DNA of 64,000 nt from Doryteuthis pealeii (GCA_023376005.1 CM042156.1:47437092-47501091), one strand, 5' to 3'; counted from the first letter of the stretch, positions 53,749-63,639 are shown. The notes: a model not told the origin generated them from the sequence alone. Program-made: numbers and translations.

Positions 53749-54427
53749 TTTTTTAAAATTCTGTGATAATCGTAGAAATTGAAACGTCGCACGTGCATTC
53801 GGGTTTTGTCTTTCTTGCCTATTTGCACAAATTGAAAGGCTTTCGCCCTAAAAGACAACTAAAAGATTCTGTCGCTGGTAAAAAAAAAATGGGTAAATAA
53901 ATAAGGCATTTAAATTGCTAAAAGGATTGAATTGTGCGCTTTTGGTATCAAGGGATTTGCCTGTGGGGTTGGCACTCTGAACTTGATTCTATGCACCTGT
54001 ACTTTATATTTAGGTAGGGGGTATTATCTATGTATGTGCACGTGTATTTGTATACGTGTACATGTGTGTGTGTGTATGTATTTGTATATGTGTGTATGTG
54101 TGTGCAGCTGTCTAGTCTTTGATCTTTGTTCTTGCGAGTAAAACTCAGGCGTTGTGGGGTTTAACCTTCAAGTGGCACGGTGCGTCTAAAAATACATTAA
54201 CCTACCCGGTTTTCAATGCCACTACCCATGTACCCGAATTCTACTCAGCTCTAAATCTGAGGTTCAAATTAAAAGCAACAAAAAGTCAAAACATGATTTT
54301 AGCTGAGGCAAAAAGAAATGACATATGGACGTAAGGAAAATAAAAGAGAAATTCAACGATTGGTTATTGTCAGACTGACTATTTTGTTTAGGCATAGAAT
54401 CAAGTTCATAGTGACGAAAAGAAAGAA
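53749..54427. other. Unique interval with TG-rich stretch, no gene seen
   Basis: Imperfect TG/TATG sequence 54030-54105. Short frames (69, 71 and 76 codons) overlap each other without a domain. Confidence 0.45.
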
Positions 54428-54700
54428 GAAAAAGACGGGAAGAGAGAGACAGAGACAGAGACAGAGACAGAGAGACAGAGACAGAGACAGAGAGAGGGCA
54501 GTGTCAATAGTGACATTTTATCTCTTAAAATCCCACAACTCCAGTTGATAGAACTCTCCACCCCAGTAAATCAGTGGGTCGGTAGGTCCGAAAGCCCCAC
54601 TGCCTTTGCTTTACGCGAGGAGAAATTATAAGAAAATTTGCGACCGTCCTGATTTTGCCCCCTTACTTGTTTTAGTTTGTTTTTCTCTACGGAACAAGGC

Positions 54701-54782
<82 letters not shown>
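54428..54782. repeat. (GACAGA)n and (GA)n microsatellites
   Basis: GACAGA units 54440-54495 and pure GA 54703-54781, with a unique piece between (54496-54702) that ends CGTCCTGATTTTGCCC. A/G-rich sequence continues to 54870. Confidence 0.95.
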
Positions 54783-54784
<2 letters not shown>

Positions 54785-55067
54785 GGAAGGAAAGAAAGAA
54801 AGAAAGAAAAAAAAAACAAGCAATTAAAGAAAGAAAATGAGAACCAAAAAGACAGAGAGAGAAAAAAGAGAATAATGATTGATTGACTGAATTTAACGGC
54901 ATGTCAACTCGTCTAGGGTTATTTTTTACCAAGAGCTTAGATAATCGTGTTCATTAGACGTTCATATTTACATTTTTGTCATGTTATTTCTTAACAGTTT
55001 TTTCTTCATAAGGTTTTTATAGAATACGAATAATATTTAATCACCTGTAATTCACCAATAAATACGA

Positions 55068-55250
55068 CTCTGAGTGGACTTGGGAATATTGGCAAGAAAA
55101 GGGGACCCCACATTCTGATATCTCTAAAATTGGAGCTTCACCATCGGATGTAATTTAGTGTCATGCCTAGGACACCCCTTTTTAGTAGAGTTGGGTCGGT
55201 ATCATCCTCCTGCAGTGGATACAGACTGCGTATTCTAAGCCCCATCAACA
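55068..55250 (-). mobile_element. SINE family B fragment
   Basis: Contains reversed family B phrases TTGGAGCTTCACCATCGGAT, GTAATTTAGTGTCATGCCTA and GGACACCCC. The tail is diverged and the head is missing. Confidence 0.55.
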
Positions 55251-55377
55251 GAACATGTAAAAGGAATGAGAAGGAGGAGAAAACAAAAAAGAACAAAAAA
55301 AAGAATAAATGTAAAAGTGAAGGAAAAAAGAAACAAAATAAAAGGAAAGAAAATTAGTGCAAAAATGAATACAATTG

Positions 55378-55910
55378 TACCTTGACTTACGAGTTTAATT
55401 CGTTCTGCTCATAATTCAGTTTCCTCGTATATCGAATCAATTTTCCCCATTGAAATAAACTGAAATGCCATTAATCTGTCCCAGCCCCCCTAAAGAAACA
55501 CACTATTTTTTATAAGAAAAATAGCACTGTATTGTATAAAAACATAATAAACTAGAATGTCATGCATTATGTGCTGTAATATGTTTAATGTTCATTTTTT
55601 TATAAATAATATTTTCCTTTGACGTGATAAATTTGCAAAACTTGAATATTTTTAGTGAACTTATATTATATACTCTACCTGCGAACATTAATGGGTATGT
55701 CCCAATCCTCATAAATACGGGTGTATTATGCTGACTGAGTAGTCTTATACCACTAGTAGTGGTTTACCTTATTCACAACTTATTAACATAAGCGTATAAG
55801 CTCGTTTATACTTCAAATTTTAGTTCTCAACACAAAGCAAAAAATCGACCGAATGACAGATTGTTACTCGGAAAACTCGTAAGTTGAAGCACTCGTCTGT
55901 CAAGGTGTGA
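55378..55910. mobile_element. MITE-like DNA transposon remnant
   Basis: Left end GTACCTTGACTTACGAG (55378) is inverted at the right as CTCGTCTGTCAAGGTGT (55893), 13 of 17 matching. The element is AT-rich inside, has no long frame and is about 530 bases. Superfamily not determined. The LTR candidate at 55918 lies immediately right. Confidence 0.5.
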
Positions 55911-55917
55911 GTCATAT

Positions 55918-56256
55918 TGTTACATAATTATTAGATGCCTAATAATTATGGCAATAGTGTAGAAAACATAATGGCGATTAGTGCAGCTGATGGCCTTGAG
56001 AGTGAGTGACGGCGCTTGACCTCACTCTCACCTTGCTTTCCGGGGATAAATCGTGAGAACCGGAAGACATAGAAGACCCTGTTCCGGTTTAAGGATTTTA
56101 AGTAAGTTTCAGTCAGTTAGCAGGTAGGAGCTCGAAGGTGTAAGTCGCATTTCTATGCGCATCCTGTCATCTGCGCAGATGTCTGGTTTGGGGATTTACA
56201 AATAAAGTAACATCAACGTAAATCGAAGTCTTGTGTTTATTACCTAAAAACTAACA
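55918..56256 (+). mobile_element. LTR candidate, 339 bases
   Basis: Starts TGTTACATAA and ends CTAACA (TGTTA...TAACA inverted ends). Contains GATAAATCGTGAGAACCGG as a possible promoter and AATAAAG at 56200 followed by a GT-rich stretch (TCTTGTGTTTATT), a fitting poly(A) site near the right end. No target-site duplication seen, so it may be the 5' LTR of a truncated element. 56257-56400 downstream has no recognised primer binding site or gag. Confidence 0.5.
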
Positions 56257-56535
56257 ATGACACAGGGCTTCTGATAAAGAGAAATCCCTAACAGAAAACC
56301 AGACCGAAGTCCCCACGACAACCCCAGACGCAAGATGTTAGAAGATATAACCAAAGCCGGCCAGAGGAGAAGACAACTAGAGTAAGATGTAAGAAAGGGT
56401 ATACAACATTATATCGATTTGGTACTGTGAAAACCTCAGTATGCAACAATATCTAATAAATATAATTATTAAGCATGTGTATTTTCAACATATCAATTTA
56501 TATATCGGTCATGTCATGTTAACATTCGGTTATTT

Positions 56536-56635
56536 GATATTGAAATTAACAAATTCCACCCCAATGGTAAAAGATCATACCATCAACTCGAACTGATTGA
56601 AAAGAAATTAGTCAGACAGGACACGTCAGTCATGT
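56536..56635. repeat. 100-base repeat, inverted partner at 59243-59345
   Basis: CCACCCCAATGGTAAAAGAT and AGTCAGACAGGACACGTC recur reversed at 59310-59330 and 59258-59275. Spacing is about 2.6 kb. A CT microsatellite follows at 56647-56707. Confidence 0.75.
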
Positions 56636-56644
56636 TTAATAGTT

Positions 56645-56646
<2 letters not shown>

Positions 56647-56708
<62 letters not shown>

Positions 56709-56727
56709 ATATATATATACATATATA
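56647..56727. repeat. (CT)n and short TA microsatellite
   Basis: About 60 bases CT, then TA. 56728-57815 to the right is AT-rich without a gene; the A-rich 57035-57165 gives a 67-codon Phe/Leu frame on the minus strand. Confidence 0.9.
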
Positions 56728-57817
56728 TGTAATATTTTATGTGATTTGATTGGGCGTGTTATGTTCTATTAACTAGAAAAATCTTTTCTTTCTTTTTTTC
56801 TTTATTTTACAACTAACTGTATGTTTTCAAGTAACTGATCATAATAATTATTTATTAATAATTATGGCTTATAGCTAGTAATTATTTTTAATGCAAATAA
56901 TTTGCACACGGTTATACGGTTTCAAGTATTTTCATCTAATACTAATTATTCGGACACAATTCGAAGAATACACTAAAAAGAGTAAAGAAATACTAATTAT
57001 GGCAGACACTAAGGGAAATTGCAACATATGAACAAACAGAAAAATAACAAAAACAAGAAAACAGAATTAGGAAAAAAAACAACTAAATGGAAAAAGTAAA
57101 TCAAAAAGAAAAATAAAAAAAAAAACGAAAACCAAAATAAAGAAAACAGAAGGAAAATAAAAAGAAGATGAAGGTCCCATCGCCTGTCATATATATTATC
57201 GCTAAACTTCATCGTCTGCTAGCCAGCTGCTAGATGAAGACAAACTTTAGAATTATCCTCGGAATTCTTTATCTTGCATCTTCATCTTCCATCTTTATCA
57301 AGAGTTCCTGCTACTTATCAGCATTCTTTTGAAGAATCCAAATTCCGATTGTCTCTTTTCTTGAAAAAAAAATGTCTTCAGGTTCTATTTAACCCGTCAT
57401 GATCTTTGTCTAACCTTTGACCTTCTGTTATTTAAAAAATGTCGGGGAGAAACCCTGTGCTTCCTGGCAATTTCCTTTTCTAGTTAGTAGAACATAACAC
57501 GCCCACCCAAAATCATATGAAAGAATAGAAACCAAGACAAGTGCACTCGACTAATTGTGGAATGTGTCTTCAATTAAAGCTGATTCGTCTGTTTGAATCT
57601 GGCACCTCAAAGACCGGAAGTTGGCATCAATATCACAGTTCCTTTTTGACAAAGTTGTTTTGTAAAATAAAAAAAGCTTCCTGTGTTGCTTGATTCTAGC
57701 TGGTTTTAATTGTGGTTGTTTGAGTGTTTTTAGTTTCCCAGAACCTTTTAATTATTTTGCGTAGAAGAACTGGTTCAATTATGTGCATTTATATATTACT
57801 AAAGTTCTTACTTATAT

Positions 57818-57844
57818 ATTTATATATATATATATATATAATAT

Positions 57845-57872
<28 letters not shown>
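57818..57872. repeat. (TA)n microsatellite
   Basis: Imperfect TA abutting the inverted-repeat element on its left. Confidence 0.95.
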
Positions 57873-57878
<6 letters not shown>

Positions 57879-57923
57879 AGTAAAGAAATAACAAAAGACT
57901 TAGAGATTTAGCGTTATAGTTTA

Positions 57924-57967
57924 TTTCCGGGAGCTTAGACAAATAGTCTAACTCTCCCGATCATCAG
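57924..57967 (-). ncRNA. Hammerhead-like core, family 6, left arm
   Basis: Minus strand: CUGAUGA 57967-57961, extra U, stem II CGGGAG pairing CUCCCG with an inner stem UUAGAC/GUCUAA, then GAAA at 57927-57924. Stem II is perfect at both levels. Stems I and III are not obvious. Confidence 0.45.
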
Positions 57968-57984
57968 ATGCGAATGAGATCATT

Positions 57985-58029
57985 CTGATGAGTCGGGAGA
58001 GTTAGAATATTTGTCTAAGCTCCCTGAAA
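57985..58029 (+). ncRNA. Hammerhead-like core, family 6, right arm
   Basis: CUGAUGA 57985-57991, GUC, stem II GGGAG with CUCCC plus inner UUAGA/UCUAA, then UGAAA with GAAA at 58026-58029. A possible stem III pairs AGACU (58031) with AGUCU (58053). It differs from the left arm at several bases yet keeps the hairpin. Confidence 0.45.
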
Positions 58030-58183
58030 TAGACTATAACGCTTAATCTCTAAGTCTTTTGTTTTTTCTTTACTTATATATTTGCTCTGTGACTAACATT
58101 AAGAGCACACATTGAGCTCTCAAACTGCGACTGTTTTTAAAATAAAACTCTTGTGTAAGGAAGATTCTTCTCTGGACTGTTGG

Positions 58184-58186
<3 letters not shown>

Positions 58187-58245
<59 letters not shown>
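58187..58245. repeat. (TA)n microsatellite
   Basis: About 58 bases of pure TA, followed by GTGAGTCTAG, the reversed end of hammerhead family 5. Confidence 0.95.
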
Positions 58246-58249
<4 letters not shown>

Positions 58250-58460
58250 GTCTAGGTCTCAGTGTGAATATATTATATTTGTAAATATGTATTTTATAAA
58301 TACCTATAATATTTATTTTTGAGGATTATATATGAAGGATGGGCTGTGAAATAAATAAGAAACTCAGTTGGTGTTTAAGTTATAAGTTTCATTTTATTTT
58401 ATTTCATTCTATATTTCGGAAGTTCAACCTTCCTTTGTCAAGATAATCTAGACTGACTGT
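58246..58460 (-). mobile_element. Hammerhead family 5 element
   Basis: Reversed match to 25140-25370: CAGTCAGTCTAGATTATCTT, the hairpin core at 58414-58442, AAAATGAAACTTATAACTTA and the end TATATTCACACTGAGACCTA. The end abuts a TA tract in all three copies. Confidence 0.65.
58414..58442 (-). ncRNA. Hammerhead-like hairpin, family 5, reversed copy
   Basis: Minus strand: CUUGACAAA, GGAAG with CUUCC, GAAA. The core CUUGA departs from CUGANGA. Confidence 0.3.
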
Positions 58461-58644
58461 TTTTGTGTAGTTTATGCGCTTTTATACCTGTGGATGCGAT
58501 GGTCAGTCCGTATGTCAGTGGGTCATTGATTTTGGATGACCTCTTTTTCCTGATGCTGGCCTGGCTGGAATGTGGGTGGGTGTCGCCATTCACGCTGAGA
58601 ACTACACTCACCAGATATACCACCAAAGAAGCACGACGACGACA

Positions 58645-58653
58645 CACACAGAT

Positions 58654-58733
<80 letters not shown>

Positions 58734-58755
58734 GAAAGAGAGAGAGAGAGAGAGT
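58645..58755. repeat. CA, TA and GA compound microsatellite
   Basis: Order CA, TA, GA. 58756-59242 to the right is unique AT-rich sequence. Confidence 0.95.
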
Positions 58756-59436
58756 TGGAGAGTTAAAGAAACTTGCTGTCACTTTATCTTCACTGGTGAG
58801 AAAACTCAAAGGGGCGAAATATAATATCTCTCATATTCTTAATAGCAGCACATAGAATATAAACCTTATGGATCCATTTAATCAGCTGAAATACATGCAC
58901 ACATGTGCACACAGATGTACACACGTACACATATCATCTAAATTGTTGATATAATAGAGCTAATAAAAATTTAAAAAAAAAATTAAAATCCTTCCTAAAC
59001 AGGTGCATAAATATCATTATGGATAACAGGAACCCAATATGTTCATGGGTAATGTAGTTTTTTCATTTAAATTACCTGAACTCAATTTAAGAAATTACCA
59101 AAATCTACAAGTATTTTTTAAATGAAATCAAAGAATTTGAACTTAAACAAGTTTGATTCGCCAATCTTTTTTTTAAAGAATATTTTCTGATAATTTACTA
59201 AAATAGAATGATTTAATCATCCAAATTCTTAATATAATGGAGCTAATAAAAAACATGACAGACGTGTCCTGTCTGACTAGTTTCTTTTTGATCAGTTCGT
59301 GTTGATGGGATGATCTTTTACCATTGGGGTGGAATTTGATAATCAATGCACGATAATTTTCACACTACTTTGTGCTTACGGTATGAAAGAAAAAAATGAA
59401 GCTTTCGCAATGTTTTTCCACAATTATGTGAACTAC

Positions 59437-59598
59437 ACGAGGATGTTGCGTGCTGTCTTGAACAAATCCTGGAAGCAGCACTCTACAAAGGCGCAGTTTT
59501 TCGGCCACTTTACCCCTATCCCACAAAACATCCAATTAAGACATTCTGGATACAACTGGAGAAACAGTCGTGCAGAAGACCTGCCAGGGGCGATAACC

Positions 59599-59667
<69 letters not shown>

Positions 59668-59700
59668 ATTGGATTCCATGGTGTCAGCACGACATGGTAA
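59437..59700 (+). mobile_element. LINE 3' end with internal deletion and GA expansion
   Basis: Reads RMLRAVLNKSWKQHSTKAQF, FGHFTPIPQNIQLRHSGYNW, then jumps to RAEDLPGAITDRE, where (GA)n begins (59601-59666), then GFHGVSTTW-like codons and the GATGAT tail at 59702-59722. About 50 codons between GYNWRNS and AEDLPG are missing. Confidence 0.75.
59601..59666. repeat. (GA)n microsatellite within the LINE
   Basis: 66 bases of pure GA at the same LINE codons as the expansion at 46963-47001. Confidence 0.95.
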
Positions 59701-59895
59701 ATGATGATGATTGATGATGATGATATTTATATAACTTGCTTGGTGCCCGAGTAAGTTGGATATTTTCCACAAACCCCAGATCAGGGAAAAGTTAGAATTA
59801 TGAATGCTGATTTTCAAGGAATGTTCTCCTCAGTTGGGAAATTAGAGCAACGAGATTTTATCATTTTCTATTTTATCTCATTTGACGTTGAGAGA
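59640..59895. repeat. Inverted partner of 46725-46965
   Basis: From GGATTCCATGGTGTCAGCAC through the GAT tail to CATTTGACGTTGAGAG it is almost identical to the reversed 46725-46965. The match continues well past the LINE tail. Confidence 0.9.
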
Positions 59896-59936
59896 GTAAG
59901 AGAAAGAGAAAGAAAGAGAGAAAGAGAGAGAAAGAG

Positions 59937-59967
<31 letters not shown>

Positions 59968-60048
59968 GAGAGTCATGGTTGGCGAGAGAGGATCGTTGTT
60001 ATCCGTGCTGTCAGCGAGACATGATGATGATGATGATGATGATGATGA
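59890..60048. repeat. GA-rich tract and (GAT)n tail
   Basis: Imperfect GA 59890-59972, then CCGTGCTGTCAGCGAGACATG (split phrase CGTGCTGTCAGCGAGAC) and (GAT)n 60021-60048. The end looks like the last codons and tail of another copy of the same LINE (DIRA-SA type). Confidence 0.7.
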
Positions 60049-60239
60049 GTCATGATCTAAATAGAAACAATAACGACCGAAATTTCTCCTGTTGCTGATA
60101 TATTTATTTAATGTTACATAAAGAATATTAATGGCTGACTTTATGATGCATATTTCTTTTTTTTATAAAAGGAGCGACTAGTTTGGTGGCTTTTTTTAGA
60201 ACTTGGAAATTAAGAATAGCACAGATTCGTAATGCAAAC

Positions 60240-60540
60240 ATTTTTCTTTGGCATTCGGTTTTGGGTGGTCACCATAGAAATGGGGGCCAGTCATTGCCGC
60301 CGCTTCATTAAAACAGGCCGCCATTTTCCTTTCTCTTCAATAAAAGCCAGAGATAAACGCCATCTTGATATCTCCTTCATTTATCAATGTTGTTCTTTGG
60401 TTTTCAAGGAGCCAACGTTCTTTTTCTTCGTTCTCTTTGAATACTTCCCGTTTCGCTGGCTGAGATTCCAGTTACAAACAAAACATTAAAACACAGGAAG
60501 TCACAAGAGGCCGAGTCTGAAGAAGAACCGGAAGGTGAGT
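60240..60540 (+). promoter_or_regulatory. Candidate promoter and non-coding first exon with 5' splice site
   Basis: Unusual, non-repetitive, GC-richer patch. It has GCCGCCATTTTC (near 60332) and CGCCATCTTG (60359), both fitting the YY1 motif, and CAGGAAGTCAC (60494), fitting ETS factors. It ends in GGAAG followed by GTGAGT at 60535-60540, a near-consensus 5' splice site. There is no TATA box. The 85-codon frame over it has no domain. Downstream 60541-60775 would be intron. Exons beyond the window would be needed to prove it. Confidence 0.4.
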
Positions 60541-60779
60541 ACCTGAAATGTTTGAACCTCCCCCGCCATTCTCCGCAAATATACGGAAAAGAACAAAAAG
60601 GATTTCAATGTAAAACATTGCCACACATTTCGGTGAAAGCGATTTTGACGTTTTATGTTATAAAAGATATTACTTTGTACGACATGACTACTATATAAGA
60701 GTTGATGCGCCATGGAGAAATAACTAACATTCCATGGTTAGTATAGACATTTCGTAAAATTTGGCACAAGGTCACAATC

Positions 60780-61220
60780 TGGTTGGTTGGGGTTGATTGG
60801 TTGGAGGAATGGTTGGTTGATTGGTTGGTTGGGGAATGGTTGGTGATTGGTTGGAGGAATGTTGGTTGATTGGTTGGAGGAATGGTTGGTTGATGGTTGG
60901 AGGAATGGTTGGTTGATGGTTGGTTGATTGGTTGAGGAATGGTTGGTTGGTTGGTGGAATTGGTTGGTTGGTTGGTTGGAGGAATGGTTGTTGATTGGTT
61001 GGAGAAATGGTTAGTTGATAGGTTGGAGGAATGGTTGGTTGGTGGTTGGTTGGTTGGTTGGTGGAATGGTTGATTGGTTGAGGAATGGTTTGGTTGGTTG
61101 GTTGGTTGGTTGAGGAATGGTTAGTTGATTGTTTGGAGGAATGGTTGGTTGATTGGTTTGGTTTGAGGTTGAGGAATGGTTGGTTGATTGGTTGGAGGAA
61201 TGGTTGGTTGATTGGATTTT
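60780..61220. repeat. GGTTGATT/GGAGGAAT minisatellite
   Basis: About 16 irregular units of the type GGTTGATTGGTTGGAGGAAT, with variable numbers of GGTT. G-rich on the plus strand. The minus-strand Asn-Gln-Pro-Thr frame is repeat translation. Confidence 0.95.
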
Positions 61221-61315
61221 ACGGCATGTCAACCTAGGGTTATTTTACCGAAGAAGTTTTTATTCGTTCTTGCTGGGTATTCATTTTTTTGATATCCACA
61301 TTTAAACTATTTTTT

Positions 61316-61540
61316 TTATTTAACCCATAGATGGGATTCTAACAGGTACTACCACTCTGGACCAGAGTGGACCTGGAATTAATAGCAACGAAGGGGTAAT
61401 CCACACTCTCCAGAGCTCTAGATTTGGAACTTCACCACTAGATGCAGTTTAACGTCATACATAGGACACTAAGACCCTCAGCCACCGCATACGCCTTAAA
61501 AGTCTGATGCTCTATCGACTGAGCTATGCAAGCCGTTGAT
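61316..61540 (-). mobile_element. SINE family B, complete, with tRNA-Lys-like head
   Basis: Reversed: GCTTGCATAGCTCAGTCGAT, AGAGCATCAGACTTTTAAGG (D arm and anticodon arm like tRNA-Lys UUU), then the body GTCCTATGTATGACGTTAAA, CTGCATCTAGTGGTGAAGTT and the tail CCCATCTATGGGTTAAATAA. A T-arm B box is decayed, so it is not a working tRNA gene. Confidence 0.8.
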
Positions 61541-61937
61541 TTCATGCACTCGGCGGCACAATACATTAATGCTTTTTCTCTTTGTACAAATCGGACACTG
61601 GGACGATTTTGACTAGAATAGATTGAAATAATCACATCACAGCCAGACTAAATTGTTCCACGGTTAAACAATTATTGGTCAATGTAGAGCAGTCTATATG
61701 ACATACATGATGATAATTTATTTCGAAGTTGGTGTTTAATACAAACAGCATGGAATATGCGGTGTTCTTTCTTTCTTTCTTTCTATGAAAACATGGAAAA
61801 TGTCAACGTAGTTTTTTTTAAAATTAGATTCGTTTTTTTGTTCATTTCAGTCGTACGCGTTTGGTTGCATAAATTTATGTTTGTATTTGTTTATCTTTCC
61901 TTTTCTTCCTTCTACTCGTAAAGTTTATTATCAATTT
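61541..61937. other. Unique interval, no gene seen
   Basis: AT-rich, a short TTTC run at 61769-61784, nothing else. Confidence 0.45.
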
Positions 61938-62495
61938 CTTCTTCTTCTTCTTCTTCTTCTTCTTCTTCTTCTTCTTCTTCTTCTTCTTCTTCTTTCTTTC
62001 TTTCTTTCTTTCTTTCAAGCAATTCTTCTTCTTCTTTCTTTCTTTCTTTCTTTCTTTCTTTCAAGCAATTCTTCTTTCTTTCTTTCTTTCTTTCTTTCTA
62101 GCAATTCTTCTTCTTTCTTTCTTTCTTTCTAGCAATTCTTATTCTTTCTTTCTAGCAATTCTTCTTTTTTCTTTCTTTCTAGCAATTCTTCTTTTTTCTT
62201 TCTTTCTAGCAATTCTTATTCTTTCTTTCTTTCTAGCAATTCTTCTTCTTTCTTTCTTTCTAGGAATTCTTCTCTCTTTCTGTCTTTCTTTCTTTTTTTC
62301 TTTCTTTCTAGCAATTATTCTTTCTTTCTTTCTTCATTCTTTCTTTCTTTCTTTCTTTCTTTCTTTCGAGTAATTTTTCTTTCTTTCTTTCTTTCTTTCT
62401 TTCTTTTTTCCTTCCTAGCAATCCTTCTTCCTTTCTTTCTTTCTGGCAATTCTTCTTCTTCTTCTTCTTCTTCTTCTTCTTCTTCTTCTTCTTGT
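61938..62495 (+). repeat. (TTC)n and (TTTC)n pyrimidine tract with CAATTCTT spacers
   Basis: Blocks of TTC/TTTC separated by AGCAATTCTT at irregular 20-60 base spacing (about 62018, 62065, 62099, 62130, 62153, 62180, 62208, 62236 and on). A higher-order minisatellite made of a microsatellite plus fixed spacer. Frames are Ser/Leu/Phe or Lys/Glu runs. Confidence 0.95.
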
Positions 62496-63386
62496 TCCTC
62501 TTCCAAATAAAACAAACACGTACCATCTTTTAAATTCACAAATGATAAATATGTTTATATATCATTCTGAAAACATAACCCGGTCGTTGGGCTTACATCC
62601 AACCTTTACAGCCCGGTAAAACCGCGGGAATTAACACTGTCGGTAAAGTCCGTTGCGATTGGTGAGGGAGTGAATTTCGGAAATTACACGATACTCCACC
62701 CATCCAACTTCCAAGTAATATTTCTTCCTCTGGCCCTGGCAAAAATTCCCGAAATACCCCAGGAACAATCAGTTATCCATTCACATCCATCAACGAATCC
62801 GTCCATTTTTGTCTTATCTCAGCCATAATCTCTTGGTTTATCGTCTGGCAAACTGATTTTCAACTAACAAGACCCGTCGAATTTCCACGAAACGAAACAA
62901 AAATCAAGAGGAGAAACGATAATTTGCAATTCAATTACATATAAATCCTACCAAAATTGCAAAAATAACTTCGTAATTCCCAATTTCAATATTACAAATA
63001 AAACAAACACGTAACTTCTTTTTTTAAAAATTCATTTTAATTTTACGTTGGGTATTTAAGCGACGCAAGACCATTTGGAATATTTCATTTTAAAAATTGG
63101 GTGAAATAAAAGGGGACAAAAAAGAAGTCCGCGATTAAGCGATACCAGATAATCTATATTCACATTTTTACATTGAATCTTGGACAATTTGGATGGTGTC
63201 ATTTACATTGCATCTTCGACAATCATTTTTAATCAAAGGGTGTTGCAGGTTTATAATGGACCGGAAGGTTTATGAACAAGCTTTTTAATATATAATAAGT
63301 AAATCCGACAATATGTAATTTTATAAAAAATGAAAAAAAACACAATTTTCATTGACGAGTAATGTTTAATAAGCTGACGCTGCAGT
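62496..63386. other. Unique interval, no gene seen
   Basis: A GC-richer spot (62580-62690) contains GCCCGGTAAAACCGCGGG and an inverted CCAAT (GATTGGTGAGG), which might be regulatory, but nothing firm. AT-rich thereafter. Confidence 0.4.
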
Positions 63387-63416
63387 ATTTTGCTTTGTTA
63401 AACAAAACTTCGTCAG
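63387..63416 (-). ncRNA. Hammerhead-like core, family 4, second member
   Basis: Minus strand: CUGACGA 63416-63410, extra A, stem GUUUUG pairing CAAAGC (one U-G) over UUUAA, then AAAAU. Same layout as 16764-16796 with a different stem sequence. The downstream side runs towards a TA-rich stretch near 63286. Confidence 0.4.
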
Positions 63417-63639
63417 GACCTTTGTTTGTTTAAAGAAAAATAAATTATTAGTGAAAAAAGCCTGCGAACCTCTGCTCTTGGTATGTTTCGGCTTTTGTTG
63501 ATATTCAAATATGTGAAAAAGACATACTTTAAAAATATAGATATTTGTAGATATGAAAAGATTGACATAGATATATAGTCGCCTTATCTTGTCACCTTAT
63601 CTTGTCGTCTTATCTAATTCCTACAACGATAACCATTGC

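Larger units (their letters stand above)
57873..58083. repeat. Inverted-repeat element with two hammerhead-like cores
   Basis: Left arm 57873-57967 and right arm 57985-58083 are reverse complements with few mismatches (e.g. AGTAAAGAAATAACAAAAGA against TCTTTTGTTTTTTCTTTACT). The spacer is 17 bases. Each arm, read outward, has CTGATGA, a long hairpin and GAAA. Both ends run into TA-rich sequence. Confidence 0.85.

Noticed and set aside
61480..61540. tRNA-Lys (UUU) gene on the minus strand
   Set aside because: D arm and anticodon loop look right, but the T arm and acceptor stem are lost and the sequence runs into SINE family B.
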